64,000 nt of DNA from Chloroflexota bacterium (GTDB taxonomy: Bacteria > Chloroflexota > UBA11872 > VXNJ01), in NCBI GenBank assembly GCA_026707405.1, contig JAPOWW010000010.1, positions 115,160-179,159 of the forward strand, given 5' to 3'. Each line of letters starts with the position of its first letter. Positions within the stretch are counted from its first letter, which is position 1. The translations under genes and the position numbers were made by a program. Positions 52,844-60,858 of the stretch are shown here, in pieces. The notes under the pieces are model-generated. The model had not been told where the DNA came from, made no database searches, and saw nothing but the letters and a program-made list of their open reading frames with translations.

Positions 52844-53902
52844 CTACTCTTCCCAAACCTCGCCAAAGAGTCGCAGGAAGTTCCCGCCTAGAATCTTGGT
52901 GGTGTCGGCGGACGTGTAGCCGCGTTTCATTAGCACGTCCGCTAGGTTGGGCAGTTTGTCCGGCGTCTCAAGCCCTTTCGGGTAGTAAGACTGATCTGCC
53001 ATGGTTGTCGGTGTGCGGCCAAGGATGGCCTTGAGAGGGAAGCTCGTTCCCTGCTGCGCGTTGATGTATCTCCAGAACGACTCGGGTTGATCCTGCGTGT
53101 AGTCGGTCCCGACCCCCACGTGGTCGATGCCTATTCTCTCCACCATGTCGTCTATGGCGTCGACATAGTCCTCCACCGTAGAGTCGCTGCCAGTGCGGAG
53201 GAAGCTGGTGATGCAAGTAACGCCCACCACGCCCCCTCGCTCCGCCAGCAGTTTCACCGCCTCGTCAGTCTTGTTTCGTGGCACGTCGAAATAGGGTTTG
53301 GCGTTCGCGTGAGTAACAGCCACGGGCTTCTCGGATAGCTCGATGGCATCCATTGTCGTCCGGACGCCAACATGCGAAAGGTCGATCAGGATGCCGAGGC
53401 GGTTCATTTCTCGGATGGCATCAACGCCGAAGTTTGTCAGGCCGTAGTCGTTGCGCTCGTAACACCCACCCCCCAGCAGATTTCCCTCGTGGAAGGTGAT
53501 TTGGATTATTCGCACGCCCAGCGCGTGGAACAGCGCCAGGCGGTCGAGATGGTTCTCTATGGGAGAGGCATTCTGAAAGCCCAGGATCACTCCCACCTTT
53601 CCATCCTCTTTGGCTTGGAGGATGTCGGCAACCGTCCTGACCTGCGTCAGGAGGTCCCCGTAATCGGAGAACCTGTGCAGCCAGACGGCTATGTTGTCCA
53701 TGGTTTCCTGAAAGTTCTCCCAGGTGGCAACCGTGGCGTTTAACGCCGTGACACCGCCGGCGTGCAGACTCTCGAATACGGCGCGACTGTCCCAGTTGCT
53801 CGCGTTGAGACCATCGATGACAACGGCCTCGTCATAAACTTGCTTGGCGTTTTCAGCATTTTCCACCGCGCGTCTCAACCCCATTCCACTAGAACGCGTC
53901 AT
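52844..53902 (-). CDS. Membrane-dipeptidase-like (peptidase M19) protein lacking metal ligands
   Basis: A TIM-barrel protein of about 352 residues of the renal dipeptidase family. Conserved parts include ILIDLSHVGVRTTMDA, VTHANAKPYFDVPRNKTDE and RIGIDHVGVGTDYTQD. However, the first zinc motif H-x-D is replaced by DGLNASNWD, and the bridging Glu region reads ILGFQNASP with Gln. Loss of these ligands argues against a normal dipeptidase; a modified activity or binding role is possible. The likely start is ATG 53902 (AAGGGG upstream); ATG 53962 and 53884 are alternatives. Confidence 0.75.
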   Translation of the reverse strand: MTRSSGMGLRRAVENAENAKQVYDEAVVIDGLNASNWDSRAVFESLHAGGVTALNATVATWENFQETMDNIAVWLHRFSDYGDLLTQVRTVADILQAKEDGKVGVILGFQNASPIENHLDRLALFHALGVRIIQITFHEGNLLGGGCYERNDYGLTNFGVDAIREMNRLGILIDLSHVGVRTTMDAIELSEKPVAVTHANAKPYFDVPRNKTDEAVKLLAERGGVVGVTCITSFLRTGSDSTVEDYVDAIDDMVERIGIDHVGVGTDYTQDQPESFWRYINAQQGTSFPLKAILGRTPTTMADQSYYPKGLETPDKLPNLADVLMKRGYTSADTTKILGGNFLRLFGEVWEE

Positions 53903-54197
53903 TTGGGCCGACCCCTTAGCCGAGCTACCCAGCTCAACCCGGCCACGGTTCACACTGGCCAACTAGCTAAACATATCCTCCAGGGAGTCGGCGATCACCT
54001 TGCCGGTGGAGCACCCACTCTGGCTCCACGCCCGCCCGTATTAGCAAAGAGCAGATGAATAAAGTATGGATCGATGACGGTCGAACCGCTTGACCAGAGG
54101 CCCCCGCCCGTTCCCTGGGCGGTTAGCAGTCGAGCTAGTCGCTACATATTTACCGAAAGAAATCGCTGTATGACATGTGCTTAACCAGTAGAGCGCT

Positions 54198-54227
54198 TTG
54201 CCGCGGAGCACGTTTCGCTCATATAAT
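54198..54227 (+). promoter_or_regulatory. Sigma-70 promoter of the guaA-pur operon
   Basis: A -35 TTGCCG (54198-54203; 4 of 6 match) and a perfect -10 TATAAT (54222-54227) are 18 bases apart. Transcription would start near 54234, leaving a leader of about 88 bases before GTG 54322. It is the best promoter-like sequence I found in the window, and it is placed where the nine-gene purine operon needs one. Confidence 0.6.
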
Positions 54228-54271
54228 CCGAGCGTGAAAAAGCTAGGCCAATCCGCTGGTTTAAGCTTCCC

Positions 54272-54317
54272 GCGCATTTGTCGAATGCGCCTCCACCGGC
54301 CCTGCCGCGTAGCCGGT
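54272..54317 (+). promoter_or_regulatory. Two-hairpin leader of guaA
   Basis: Hairpin 1: GCGCATT (54272-54278) pairs perfectly with AATGCGC (54284-54290), loop TGTCG. Hairpin 2: ACCGGC (54295-54300) with GCCGGT (54312-54317), ending 4 bases before the GTG start, so it would cover the ribosome-binding region, where no good Shine-Dalgarno is visible. A translational control element or riboswitch-like leader is possible. It does not match the purine riboswitch core I know. Confidence 0.4.
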
Positions 54318-54321
54318 TAGC

Positions 54322-55905
54322 GTGTCGCCCCCAACCGCCGTTAGCCCGGTCACTCGCAAATCTAAAGTCGGCCTCGACACCATCGTCGTGCTCGACTACG
54401 GCTCTCAATACACGCCGCTGATCGCTAGGCGCATCCGCGAGTCCGAGGTCTATAGCGAAATACTCCCCTTCGACGCTCCCGCCGAGCGGGTACGGTCCCT
54501 CGATCCCAAGGGCATCATTCTCTCGGGGTCCGACGCCAGCGTTTACGAGACTGGAGCGCCCGATCTGCCCGACTACGTACTTGAACTGGGCATACCGGTC
54601 CTCGGAATCTGCTACGGGATGCAACTGGTAAGTCGAAGTCTCGGCGGCTCGGTGCGCCCCGGAACAACTCGCGAATACGGCCCCGCAACGCTGGAAATCG
54701 TCGACCGCGGCAACCCGCTCTTCAAGGACTTCCCCGAGAGGTCCCGCGTCTGGATGAGTCACGGCGATCAGGTAACCGCGCCGCCGTTCGGATTCGAGCA
54801 GCTCGCTCGGACCGACAATTCGGAATGGGCCGCGATTGGGAACGCCGACGAGGACGTTCTGCTATTGCAGTTTCATCCGGAAGTCAGGCACACGCAGCTT
54901 GGACACGCGCTCATCAGGAATTTCGCGACGGGAGTTTGCGGAAGCCGCCCGGAATGGACGCCCGCCTCCTTCGTTGAAGGCAGTATCGAATCTCTTCGCC
55001 GCGAGATAGGCGGCGCACAGGTCATCCTCGCGCTGAGCGGCGGCGTCGATTCCACGGTCGCGGCCGCGCTGTTGCACAGGGCGGTCGGTGACCAGCTTAC
55101 CTGCATCTTCGTCGATACCGGCTTGTTGCGTGAGGGTGAGGTCGAGGAGGTCGAAGAGGCCGTCGCGAACCAGCTGCATTCACGTGTCATCACCGTCGAC
55201 GCCCGTGCCCGATTCCTGAAGCGCCTCGCCGGGGTAACCGACCCGGAGCTCAAACGCGAGATAATCGGAGACGAGTTCTTCAACGTATTCATCGACGAAG
55301 CGGAGAAGCTCGAAGACGTGGAGTTCTTTGTCCAGGGCACGCTGTACCCCGACGTCATCGAAAGTGGGACCGCGGGCCTCGGGTCGGCCAAAATAAAGAC
55401 GCATCACAACACCCGCATTCCCGACGAGTTGAGTCTTCAGGTCATTGAGCCCCTCAAGCGCCTCTTCAAGGATGAGGTCAGGCAGGTCGGAATCGAGCTC
55501 GGACTGCCCGAATCCATCGTCTGGCGGCAGCCTTTCCCCGGCCCCGGACTCGCCGTGCGGATCATGGGCGAGATCACTTCCGACCGTCTCGCGGCGCTCC
55601 GGCGCGCCGACCTGATATTTCGTGACGAGGTCGCGCGCGAAGGTCTCGATCTCGCGATCGGCCAATATTTCGCAGTCCTTACTGGCGTCAGAACGGTCGG
55701 AGTGATGGGCGATGGCCGCACCTACGGCGAGATGGCCGCCCTTCGCGCGGTTTCCACCGACGACTACATGACCGCCGACTGGTACAGACTTCCCAACGAA
55801 GTTTTGGAGAGGTCGTCGGCGAGGATCGTCAACGAGGTCCCCGCTATTACCAGAGTCGTCTACGACATTACGTCAAAACCACCGGGAACAATCGAATGGG
55901 AGTAA
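54322..55905 (+). CDS. guaA: GMP synthase (glutamine-hydrolysing)
   Basis: Converts XMP to GMP with ATP and glutamine; 527 residues. The class-I amidotransferase domain begins at IVVLDYGSQYTPLIARRIRE with nucleophile Cys in ILGICYGMQ (about 97) and the His-Glu pair in LQFHPEV. The ATP-pyrophosphatase P-loop is ALSGGVDSTVAA (about 238), and the dimerisation domain ends with the standard SKPPGTIEWE. The GTG 54322 start gives about 20 extra N-terminal residues. It is the first gene of the purine operon; purD follows after 19 bases. Confidence 0.96.
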   Translation: MSPPTAVSPVTRKSKVGLDTIVVLDYGSQYTPLIARRIRESEVYSEILPFDAPAERVRSLDPKGIILSGSDASVYETGAPDLPDYVLELGIPVLGICYGMQLVSRSLGGSVRPGTTREYGPATLEIVDRGNPLFKDFPERSRVWMSHGDQVTAPPFGFEQLARTDNSEWAAIGNADEDVLLLQFHPEVRHTQLGHALIRNFATGVCGSRPEWTPASFVEGSIESLRREIGGAQVILALSGGVDSTVAAALLHRAVGDQLTCIFVDTGLLREGEVEEVEEAVANQLHSRVITVDARARFLKRLAGVTDPELKREIIGDEFFNVFIDEAEKLEDVEFFVQGTLYPDVIESGTAGLGSAKIKTHHNTRIPDELSLQVIEPLKRLFKDEVRQVGIELGLPESIVWRQPFPGPGLAVRIMGEITSDRLAALRRADLIFRDEVAREGLDLAIGQYFAVLTGVRTVGVMGDGRTYGEMAALRAVSTDDYMTADWYRLPNEVLERSSARIVNEVPAITRVVYDITSKPPGTIEWE

Positions 55906-55924
55906 CAAGGAGCGCGCCAGGGGC

Positions 55925-57199
55925 GTGAACGTGCTTGTTTTGGGAGGCGGCGGACGCGAGCACGCCATCTGCTGGAAGCTCGCTCAAAGTCCGTCTTTGG
56001 ATCGTCTGTACTGCACACCCGGAAATCCGGGAACCGCGCTTCACGCCACCAACGTCGAAGTCGACCCCGCGGACCACGAGTCGCTGACGAGTTTCGCGGC
56101 CCGCGCCAATGTCGACCTGGTCGTCGTGGGACCGGAAGACTTGCTTGCCGGAGGCGTGGCCGACGCCCTCGCCGCCGCCAGCGTCAGATGCCTCGGGCCG
56201 GTAGCCGCCGCCTCGCGCATCGAGTCCAGCAAGTCTTGGGCCAACGAGTTGATGGCCGAAGCCGGCGTGCCGTCCGCGGCGTTTGAGGTCGCCGACGATC
56301 CCGACTCGGCATTCGAGATTCTTGACCGATCAAACTTTCCGATTGTCGTCAAAGCCGACGGCCTCGCGGCAGGCAAAGGCGTGACGGTCGCAGGGTCGCC
56401 GGAGGAAGCCCGCGAGGCAGTTCAGACCATGATGATCGACCGGGCCTTCGGCGACGCTGGCGACAGAGTGGTTATCGAGGAGTGTCTGGTTGGACAGGAG
56501 GTCTCGGCGTTCGCTCTGACCGGCGGCAAGTCCCTCAAGATGCTGCCCTTCGCGCGCGATTTCAAAAGGGTCAACGACAACGACGAGGGACCGAACACGG
56601 GTTCGATGGGCTGCTATTCGCCCGTCGCAATGGTAGACCCCGCGCTGGCGGACGAAATAGAGCGCACAATCATGCGCCCCACGCTCGACGCGCTCGCTAG
56701 GCGCGGAACTCCCTACGTCGGGTTTCTCTACGCCGGACTGATGATCACCGACGACGGTCCCCGCGTCGTCGAGTTCAACTGCCGTTTAGGCGACCCCGAG
56801 GCTCAGGTCGTCTTGCCGTTGCTCGACTGCGACCTCGCGGAAGTCTCGCTGCTTGCCGCCGAAGGCAGGCTTGAGGAAGCTCGCCTCCAAACCGCCGACG
56901 GGGCGGCCTGTTGCGTCGTTACCGCCTCCGGCGGATACCCCGGAAATTACACGACCGGTTACCCAATTGAGGGTATCGACGAAGCCGAGGATATCGCTTT
57001 GGTCTTCCACGCGGGGACCGCCGAGCGAAATGGCAGTCTGCAGACGGCGGGCGGGCGCGTCCTGTCTGTTGTGGGACAGGGGGCCGACCTCGACCGGGCG
57101 CGCCAACGAGCCTATGACGCTATCGACAAAATAACCTTCGCCAATTCGCACCATCGCACCGATATCGCCGCAAACGACCCTGAAAGGATTTTTGCTTGA
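55925..57199 (+). CDS. purD: Phosphoribosylamine-glycine ligase (GAR synthetase)
   Basis: Second step of purine synthesis: 5-phosphoribosylamine plus glycine and ATP gives GAR. The 424 residues include VLVLGGGGREHAICWKLAQS at the start, the ATP-grasp block FPIVVKADGLAAGKGVTVAG (about 140) and the family signature YVGFLYAGLMIT then EFNCRLGDPEAQVVLPLL. It begins at GTG 55925 and its stop overlaps the purE ATG by one base (TGATG). Confidence 0.96.
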   Translation: MNVLVLGGGGREHAICWKLAQSPSLDRLYCTPGNPGTALHATNVEVDPADHESLTSFAARANVDLVVVGPEDLLAGGVADALAAASVRCLGPVAAASRIESSKSWANELMAEAGVPSAAFEVADDPDSAFEILDRSNFPIVVKADGLAAGKGVTVAGSPEEAREAVQTMMIDRAFGDAGDRVVIEECLVGQEVSAFALTGGKSLKMLPFARDFKRVNDNDEGPNTGSMGCYSPVAMVDPALADEIERTIMRPTLDALARRGTPYVGFLYAGLMITDDGPRVVEFNCRLGDPEAQVVLPLLDCDLAEVSLLAAEGRLEEARLQTADGAACCVVTASGGYPGNYTTGYPIEGIDEAEDIALVFHAGTAERNGSLQTAGGRVLSVVGQGADLDRARQRAYDAIDKITFANSHHRTDIAANDPERIFA

Positions 57200-57708
57200 T
57201 GGAAGGATCGAATACTCAACCGCCCGTGGCCGTGTTACTCGGAAGCAAGTCCGACCTGGACTACGGCAACGAGACGATGGACACCCTGGCAAGTCTCGGC
57301 GTCGATGCCGAGATCAAGATACTGTCGGCTCACCGCTCCCCCGACGCGGCCAGGGACTTCACCAGGAGCGCCGCCGGTAACGGCGTCAAGATCATCATTG
57401 CCCTCGCCGGCGCTGCTGCACATCTGCCCGGCGTGGTCGCTGCCTGGACGCAACTCCCGGTGATCGGCGTTCCCTTGCCCACCAGCGAGCTGCGCGGCGT
57501 CGACTCGCTGCACGCCATCGTGCAAATGCCAGGCGGCATCCCGGTCGCCACAATGGCCATCGGCACGGCCGGCGCCCGCAACGCCGCTTTGTTCGCCGCC
57601 GAGATACTCGCCTTGAATGACGCCGGCATTGCCGAAGCGTTGCGGCAGCAGCGCGCCGAGCTGACCCGCAAAGTTCTGGCCGACTCGGCGGGGCTGGCCG
57701 CCAGATGA
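57199..57708 (+). CDS. purE: N5-carboxyaminoimidazole ribonucleotide mutase
   Basis: Class I PurE of about 169 residues. Markers are VLLGSKSDLDYGNETMDTL, SAHRSPDAARDF with the catalytic His, GAAAHLPGVVAAWTQLPVIGVP and DSLHAIVQMPGGIPVATMAIG. This class needs N5-CAIR made by PurK, which is not encoded in the operon shown. ATG 57199 is preferred to TTG 57196. It overlaps purB by 4 bases. Confidence 0.95.
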   Translation: MEGSNTQPPVAVLLGSKSDLDYGNETMDTLASLGVDAEIKILSAHRSPDAARDFTRSAAGNGVKIIIALAGAAAHLPGVVAAWTQLPVIGVPLPTSELRGVDSLHAIVQMPGGIPVATMAIGTAGARNAALFAAEILALNDAGIAEALRQQRAELTRKVLADSAGLAAR

Positions 57709-59018
57709 CCCCGCGCTACACCCGTCCGGAAATGGGCCATATATGGAGCCGGCAGCACTACTTCCAATGCCAGCTCGAAGTCGAGATAGCCGTCTGCGAG
57801 GCGTGGGCCGAGGTCGGCCTTATCCCCAGGGCGGATATCGAGAAAATTCGCGGCGCTTCATTCTCCATCGACCGCATCGACGAGATCGAAAGCACCACCG
57901 ATCATGAGACCGACGCGTTTGTCGCGGCTACGGCCGAAACGCTGGGCCCCGAGTCTCGCTGGCTGCATTATGGGCTGACCTCGTCCGACGTGCTCGATAC
58001 CGGCCTCTCGCTCCAACTGGTCGCAGCGGCCGATCAGCTATTGGAGCGCCTTCGAAATCTTGAGTCGGTCGCGTCCAAACGCGCGCTTGAGCACAAGAAG
58101 ACGCTCACAATCGCCCGTACCCACGGCATTCACGCCGAACCCACCACCTTCGGTTTCAAGCTGTTGGTATGGGTCGACGAGATTCGACGGCAGATTCGCC
58201 GTCTCGAAGACGCCAAAGAGCAGATCGCGTACGGAAAGATCTCCGGCTCCGTCGGCACTCACGCCAACGTGCCGCCTCAAGTCGAAGAGATCGCCTGCGC
58301 AAACCTTGGACTGAACTTTGCCAACGTCTCCAATCAAATCCTGCAGCGCGACCGGCACGCTCAGTTCCTCACCACGCTGGCAATTATCGGCGGATCGTTG
58401 GAAAAATTCTCCACCGAGCTGCGGAGTCTCCAGCGCACCGAGATAGGCGAGACCGAGGAGCACTTCGGCGAAGGTCAGCACGGCTCTTCGTCCATGCCGC
58501 ACAAACGCAACCCCTTCCGGCTGGAGCGAATATGCGGACTGGCCCGGTTGCTGCGCGCCAACGCCCACGCCGCTCTCGAAAACATGGCCCTCTGGCACGA
58601 ACGCGACATGAGCAACAGCTCGCTGGAAAGGGTGATCCTGCCCGACGCGACCATCGCTCTGGACTTCATGCTCTGGCAGTTTGGGCGCATCCTCGGAGGG
58701 CTGCGCGTCAACGTCGCGCGAATGCGCGAAAACCTCGATTTCACCCACGGCCTCATCTACTCCCAGGGGATCCTGCTGGCCCTCATCGAAGCGGGCATGT
58801 CGCGTCAGGAGGCCTACGCGGCCGTCCACGAACACGCCATGCAGGCTTTCAACGACGGCACGCCTCTCAACGAGCTGCTGGCCGCCGACTCACAGGTCAC
58901 GGAACTGATCGACGAGGACAGCCTGCGTGGCTATTTCCAACCCGACCGGCATTTGAAATGGATCGATACTGCATATTCACGCTTAGGACTGGATTCAAGC
59001 AACGATCAGGGAGGCTGA
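57705..59018 (+). CDS. purB: Adenylosuccinate lyase
   Basis: A 437-residue fumarase/aspartase-superfamily enzyme acting twice in purine synthesis (SAICAR to AICAR, and adenylosuccinate to AMP). Its sequence has YTRPEMGHIWSRQHYFQCQL at the start, HYGLTSSDVLDTGLSLQL, ARTHGIHAEPTTFGFK with the catalytic His, and the flexible signature loop GSSSMPHKRNPFRLE (about 262-276) with the catalytic Ser. Start and stop overlap or abut its neighbours purE and purC. Confidence 0.96.
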   Translation: MTPRYTRPEMGHIWSRQHYFQCQLEVEIAVCEAWAEVGLIPRADIEKIRGASFSIDRIDEIESTTDHETDAFVAATAETLGPESRWLHYGLTSSDVLDTGLSLQLVAAADQLLERLRNLESVASKRALEHKKTLTIARTHGIHAEPTTFGFKLLVWVDEIRRQIRRLEDAKEQIAYGKISGSVGTHANVPPQVEEIACANLGLNFANVSNQILQRDRHAQFLTTLAIIGGSLEKFSTELRSLQRTEIGETEEHFGEGQHGSSSMPHKRNPFRLERICGLARLLRANAHAALENMALWHERDMSNSSLERVILPDATIALDFMLWQFGRILGGLRVNVARMRENLDFTHGLIYSQGILLALIEAGMSRQEAYAAVHEHAMQAFNDGTPLNELLAADSQVTELIDEDSLRGYFQPDRHLKWIDTAYSRLGLDSSNDQGG

Positions 59019-59019
59019 T

Positions 59020-59901
59020 TTGGCGACCATAACCCAGACCGAACTTAGCGAGTTGCGCTTACTTTCGAGGGGCAAGGTTCGAGACATATACGATCATGCG
59101 GGCAACCTGCTTATCGTTACCACCGACCGGATCTCGGCTTTCGACGTGGTGCTGCCCACGCCCATTCCCGACAAGGGACGTGTTCTGACGCAACTCTCCG
59201 CGTTCTGGTTCGGAATTACTGAATCAGTCGTGGAAAACCATCTCATCACCACCGACGTTGGCGACATGGGGCTGCCCGCCGACGTCGACCTCGACGAACT
59301 CGAAGGCCGCTCGATGCTTGTGAAAAAGGCGCAGCCGCTCCCGGTCGAATGTGTGGCACGAGGCTACATAATCGGCTCCGGCTGGGTGGACTACCAGGCA
59401 ACCGGCGAAGTCTGCGGAATCAAGCTGCCGTCCGGCTTGCGGCAGGCCGACAGGCTCGAGGAGACCATTTTCACGCCCGCCACGAAGGCCCAGACGGGTC
59501 ACGACGAGAACATCGACTTCGACCGCGCCGCGGGCATTCTCGGACGCGACGTCTCCGAGCGCGTTCGAGACCTAACCCTTGAGTTGTACGCGATCGGGCA
59601 CGACCACGCCCGCAGCCGAGGCATCATCCTCGCCGACACCAAGTATGAGTTCGGCATCGTCGACGGCCGGATCGTCCTCATAGATGAGGTGATGACTCCC
59701 GACTCATCACGTTTCTGGGACATCGAGACCTACCAGGTCGGCACCTCGCCGCCGAGCTACGACAAGCAGTTCGTGCGCGACTATCTGATCGACTTGGGCT
59801 GGAACAAGGAGCCGCCGCCGCCCGATCTGCCGGACTATGTCGTCAGCAACACTTCCCGCAAATACCTCGACGCTCTGGAACGCCTGACGAGCTCTGAGTG
59901 A
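59020..59901 (+). CDS. purC: SAICAR synthetase
   Basis: Joins CAIR and aspartate with ATP; 293 residues, the longer form seen in several phyla. Signatures are LLSRGKVRDIYDH, LLIVTTDRISAFDVVLP, VECVARGYIIGSGW, and the aspartate/ATP region ILADTKYEFGI then LIDEVMTPDSSRFWD. It starts at TTG 59020 after GGGAGGCT and overlaps purS by 4 bases (GTGA). Confidence 0.96.
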   Translation: MATITQTELSELRLLSRGKVRDIYDHAGNLLIVTTDRISAFDVVLPTPIPDKGRVLTQLSAFWFGITESVVENHLITTDVGDMGLPADVDLDELEGRSMLVKKAQPLPVECVARGYIIGSGWVDYQATGEVCGIKLPSGLRQADRLEETIFTPATKAQTGHDENIDFDRAAGILGRDVSERVRDLTLELYAIGHDHARSRGIILADTKYEFGIVDGRIVLIDEVMTPDSSRFWDIETYQVGTSPPSYDKQFVRDYLIDLGWNKEPPPPDLPDYVVSNTSRKYLDALERLTSSE

Positions 59902-60173
59902 GTCGAAAAACCTACGAGGTCGCGGTGGTCATCCGCCCGCTCGCCGAGGTCGTAGACCCGGAAGGCGAGACGATCCACGCGGGCTTGCGGGACCTCGGTT
60001 ACGCGGGCGTATCGAGGGTGCGTGCGGGCAAGTTGATTGAGCTGGACATCGAAGCCGCCGGCGAGGACGAGGCTGCGGCTCTGGCAAAGGACATGTCGGA
60101 CCGCCTGCTTGCAAACCCCGTCATCGAGCAATTTGAAGTCACCGTCCGCGAGGCAAGGCAGGCTCCCGCTTGA
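59898..60173 (+). CDS. purS: FGAM synthase subunit PurS
   Basis: A 91-residue protein that dimerises and bridges PurL to PurQ. The start KTYEVAVVIRPLAEVVDPEGETIHAGLRDLGY and the end NPVIEQFEVTVRE match the family. Presence of separate PurS, PurQ and small PurL indicates the three-subunit FGAM synthase. It starts at GTG 59898 and its stop overlaps the purQ TTG. Confidence 0.94.
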   Translation: MSRKTYEVAVVIRPLAEVVDPEGETIHAGLRDLGYAGVSRVRAGKLIELDIEAAGEDEAAALAKDMSDRLLANPVIEQFEVTVREARQAPA

Positions 60174-60850
60174 AAGCCTGTGTGATCGTCTTTCCCGGCA
60201 GCAACTGCGACATGGACACCTTCCATGCCCTCAAGACAGTCGCCGGCTTCGATACGGACCTGCGTTGGCACCGGGACACTGACCTTGCCGGATATGACCT
60301 GATTGTAATTCCCGGCGGATTCTCCTACGGCGATCACCTTCGCGCCGGGGCCATAGCGCGATTTGCGCCCGCCCTTCGTGAAGTGGCCGCCGCCGCCGCG
60401 CGGGGCGTTCGCGTGCTGGGGATTTGCAACGGCTTTCAGATCCTTCTCGAAGCGGGCCTGCTGCCCGGCGCGATGTTGCGCAACAACACCCTTCAGTTTC
60501 GCCACGAGTGGGTGAACCTCAGAGTAGACTCTACATCCACTCCGTTCACCAGAGAATGCGACCCTGTCCGGGTATTGCGCATGCCTATCGCCCACGGCGA
60601 GGGCAGCTACTTCGCCGACGCCGAGACCATTTCCCGGCTCAAGCACGAGGGCCGTGTCGTCTTCACCTACACCGACGACAACGGGCGAGCCGTTCGCGAA
60701 GCCAACCCAAACGGTTCGCTGTCCAACATAGCCGCGATCACCAACGAGCGCGGCAACGTCCTGGGCATGATGCCGCACCCCGAGCGTTGCTCCGAACCCG
60801 TCCTCGGCGGTGAGGACGGCGCGATGATTTGGCGCTCCCTGGCGGCCTAG
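60170..60850 (+). CDS. purQ: FGAM synthase glutaminase subunit PurQ
   Basis: A 226-residue class-I glutamine amidotransferase supplying ammonia to PurL. Visible are CVIVFPGSNCDMDT, VIPGGFSYGDHLRAGAIA, the nucleophile Cys in VLGICNGFQILLEAGLLPGA (about 88) and the His-Glu pair in GMMPHPERCSEP. It starts at TTG 60170 and is followed by purL 8 bases after its stop. Confidence 0.95.
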   Translation: MKACVIVFPGSNCDMDTFHALKTVAGFDTDLRWHRDTDLAGYDLIVIPGGFSYGDHLRAGAIARFAPALREVAAAAARGVRVLGICNGFQILLEAGLLPGAMLRNNTLQFRHEWVNLRVDSTSTPFTRECDPVRVLRMPIAHGEGSYFADAETISRLKHEGRVVFTYTDDNGRAVREANPNGSLSNIAAITNERGNVLGMMPHPERCSEPVLGGEDGAMIWRSLAA

Positions 60851-60858
60851 GGAACGTC

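Larger units (their letters stand above)
53903..54321. other. Divergent intergenic region before the purine operon
   Basis: About 420 bases without a supported gene. The distal half (54190-54321) holds the guaA promoter and a structured leader, listed separately. The proximal half shows no feature I can defend other than possible upstream starts of the M19-like gene. Confidence 0.45.

Noticed and set aside
54211..54290. Possible purine riboswitch before guaA (TATAATCC resembles its core start)
   Set aside because: The conserved GTTTCTACC and P3/terminal core segments are absent; TATAAT is better explained as the -10 box.
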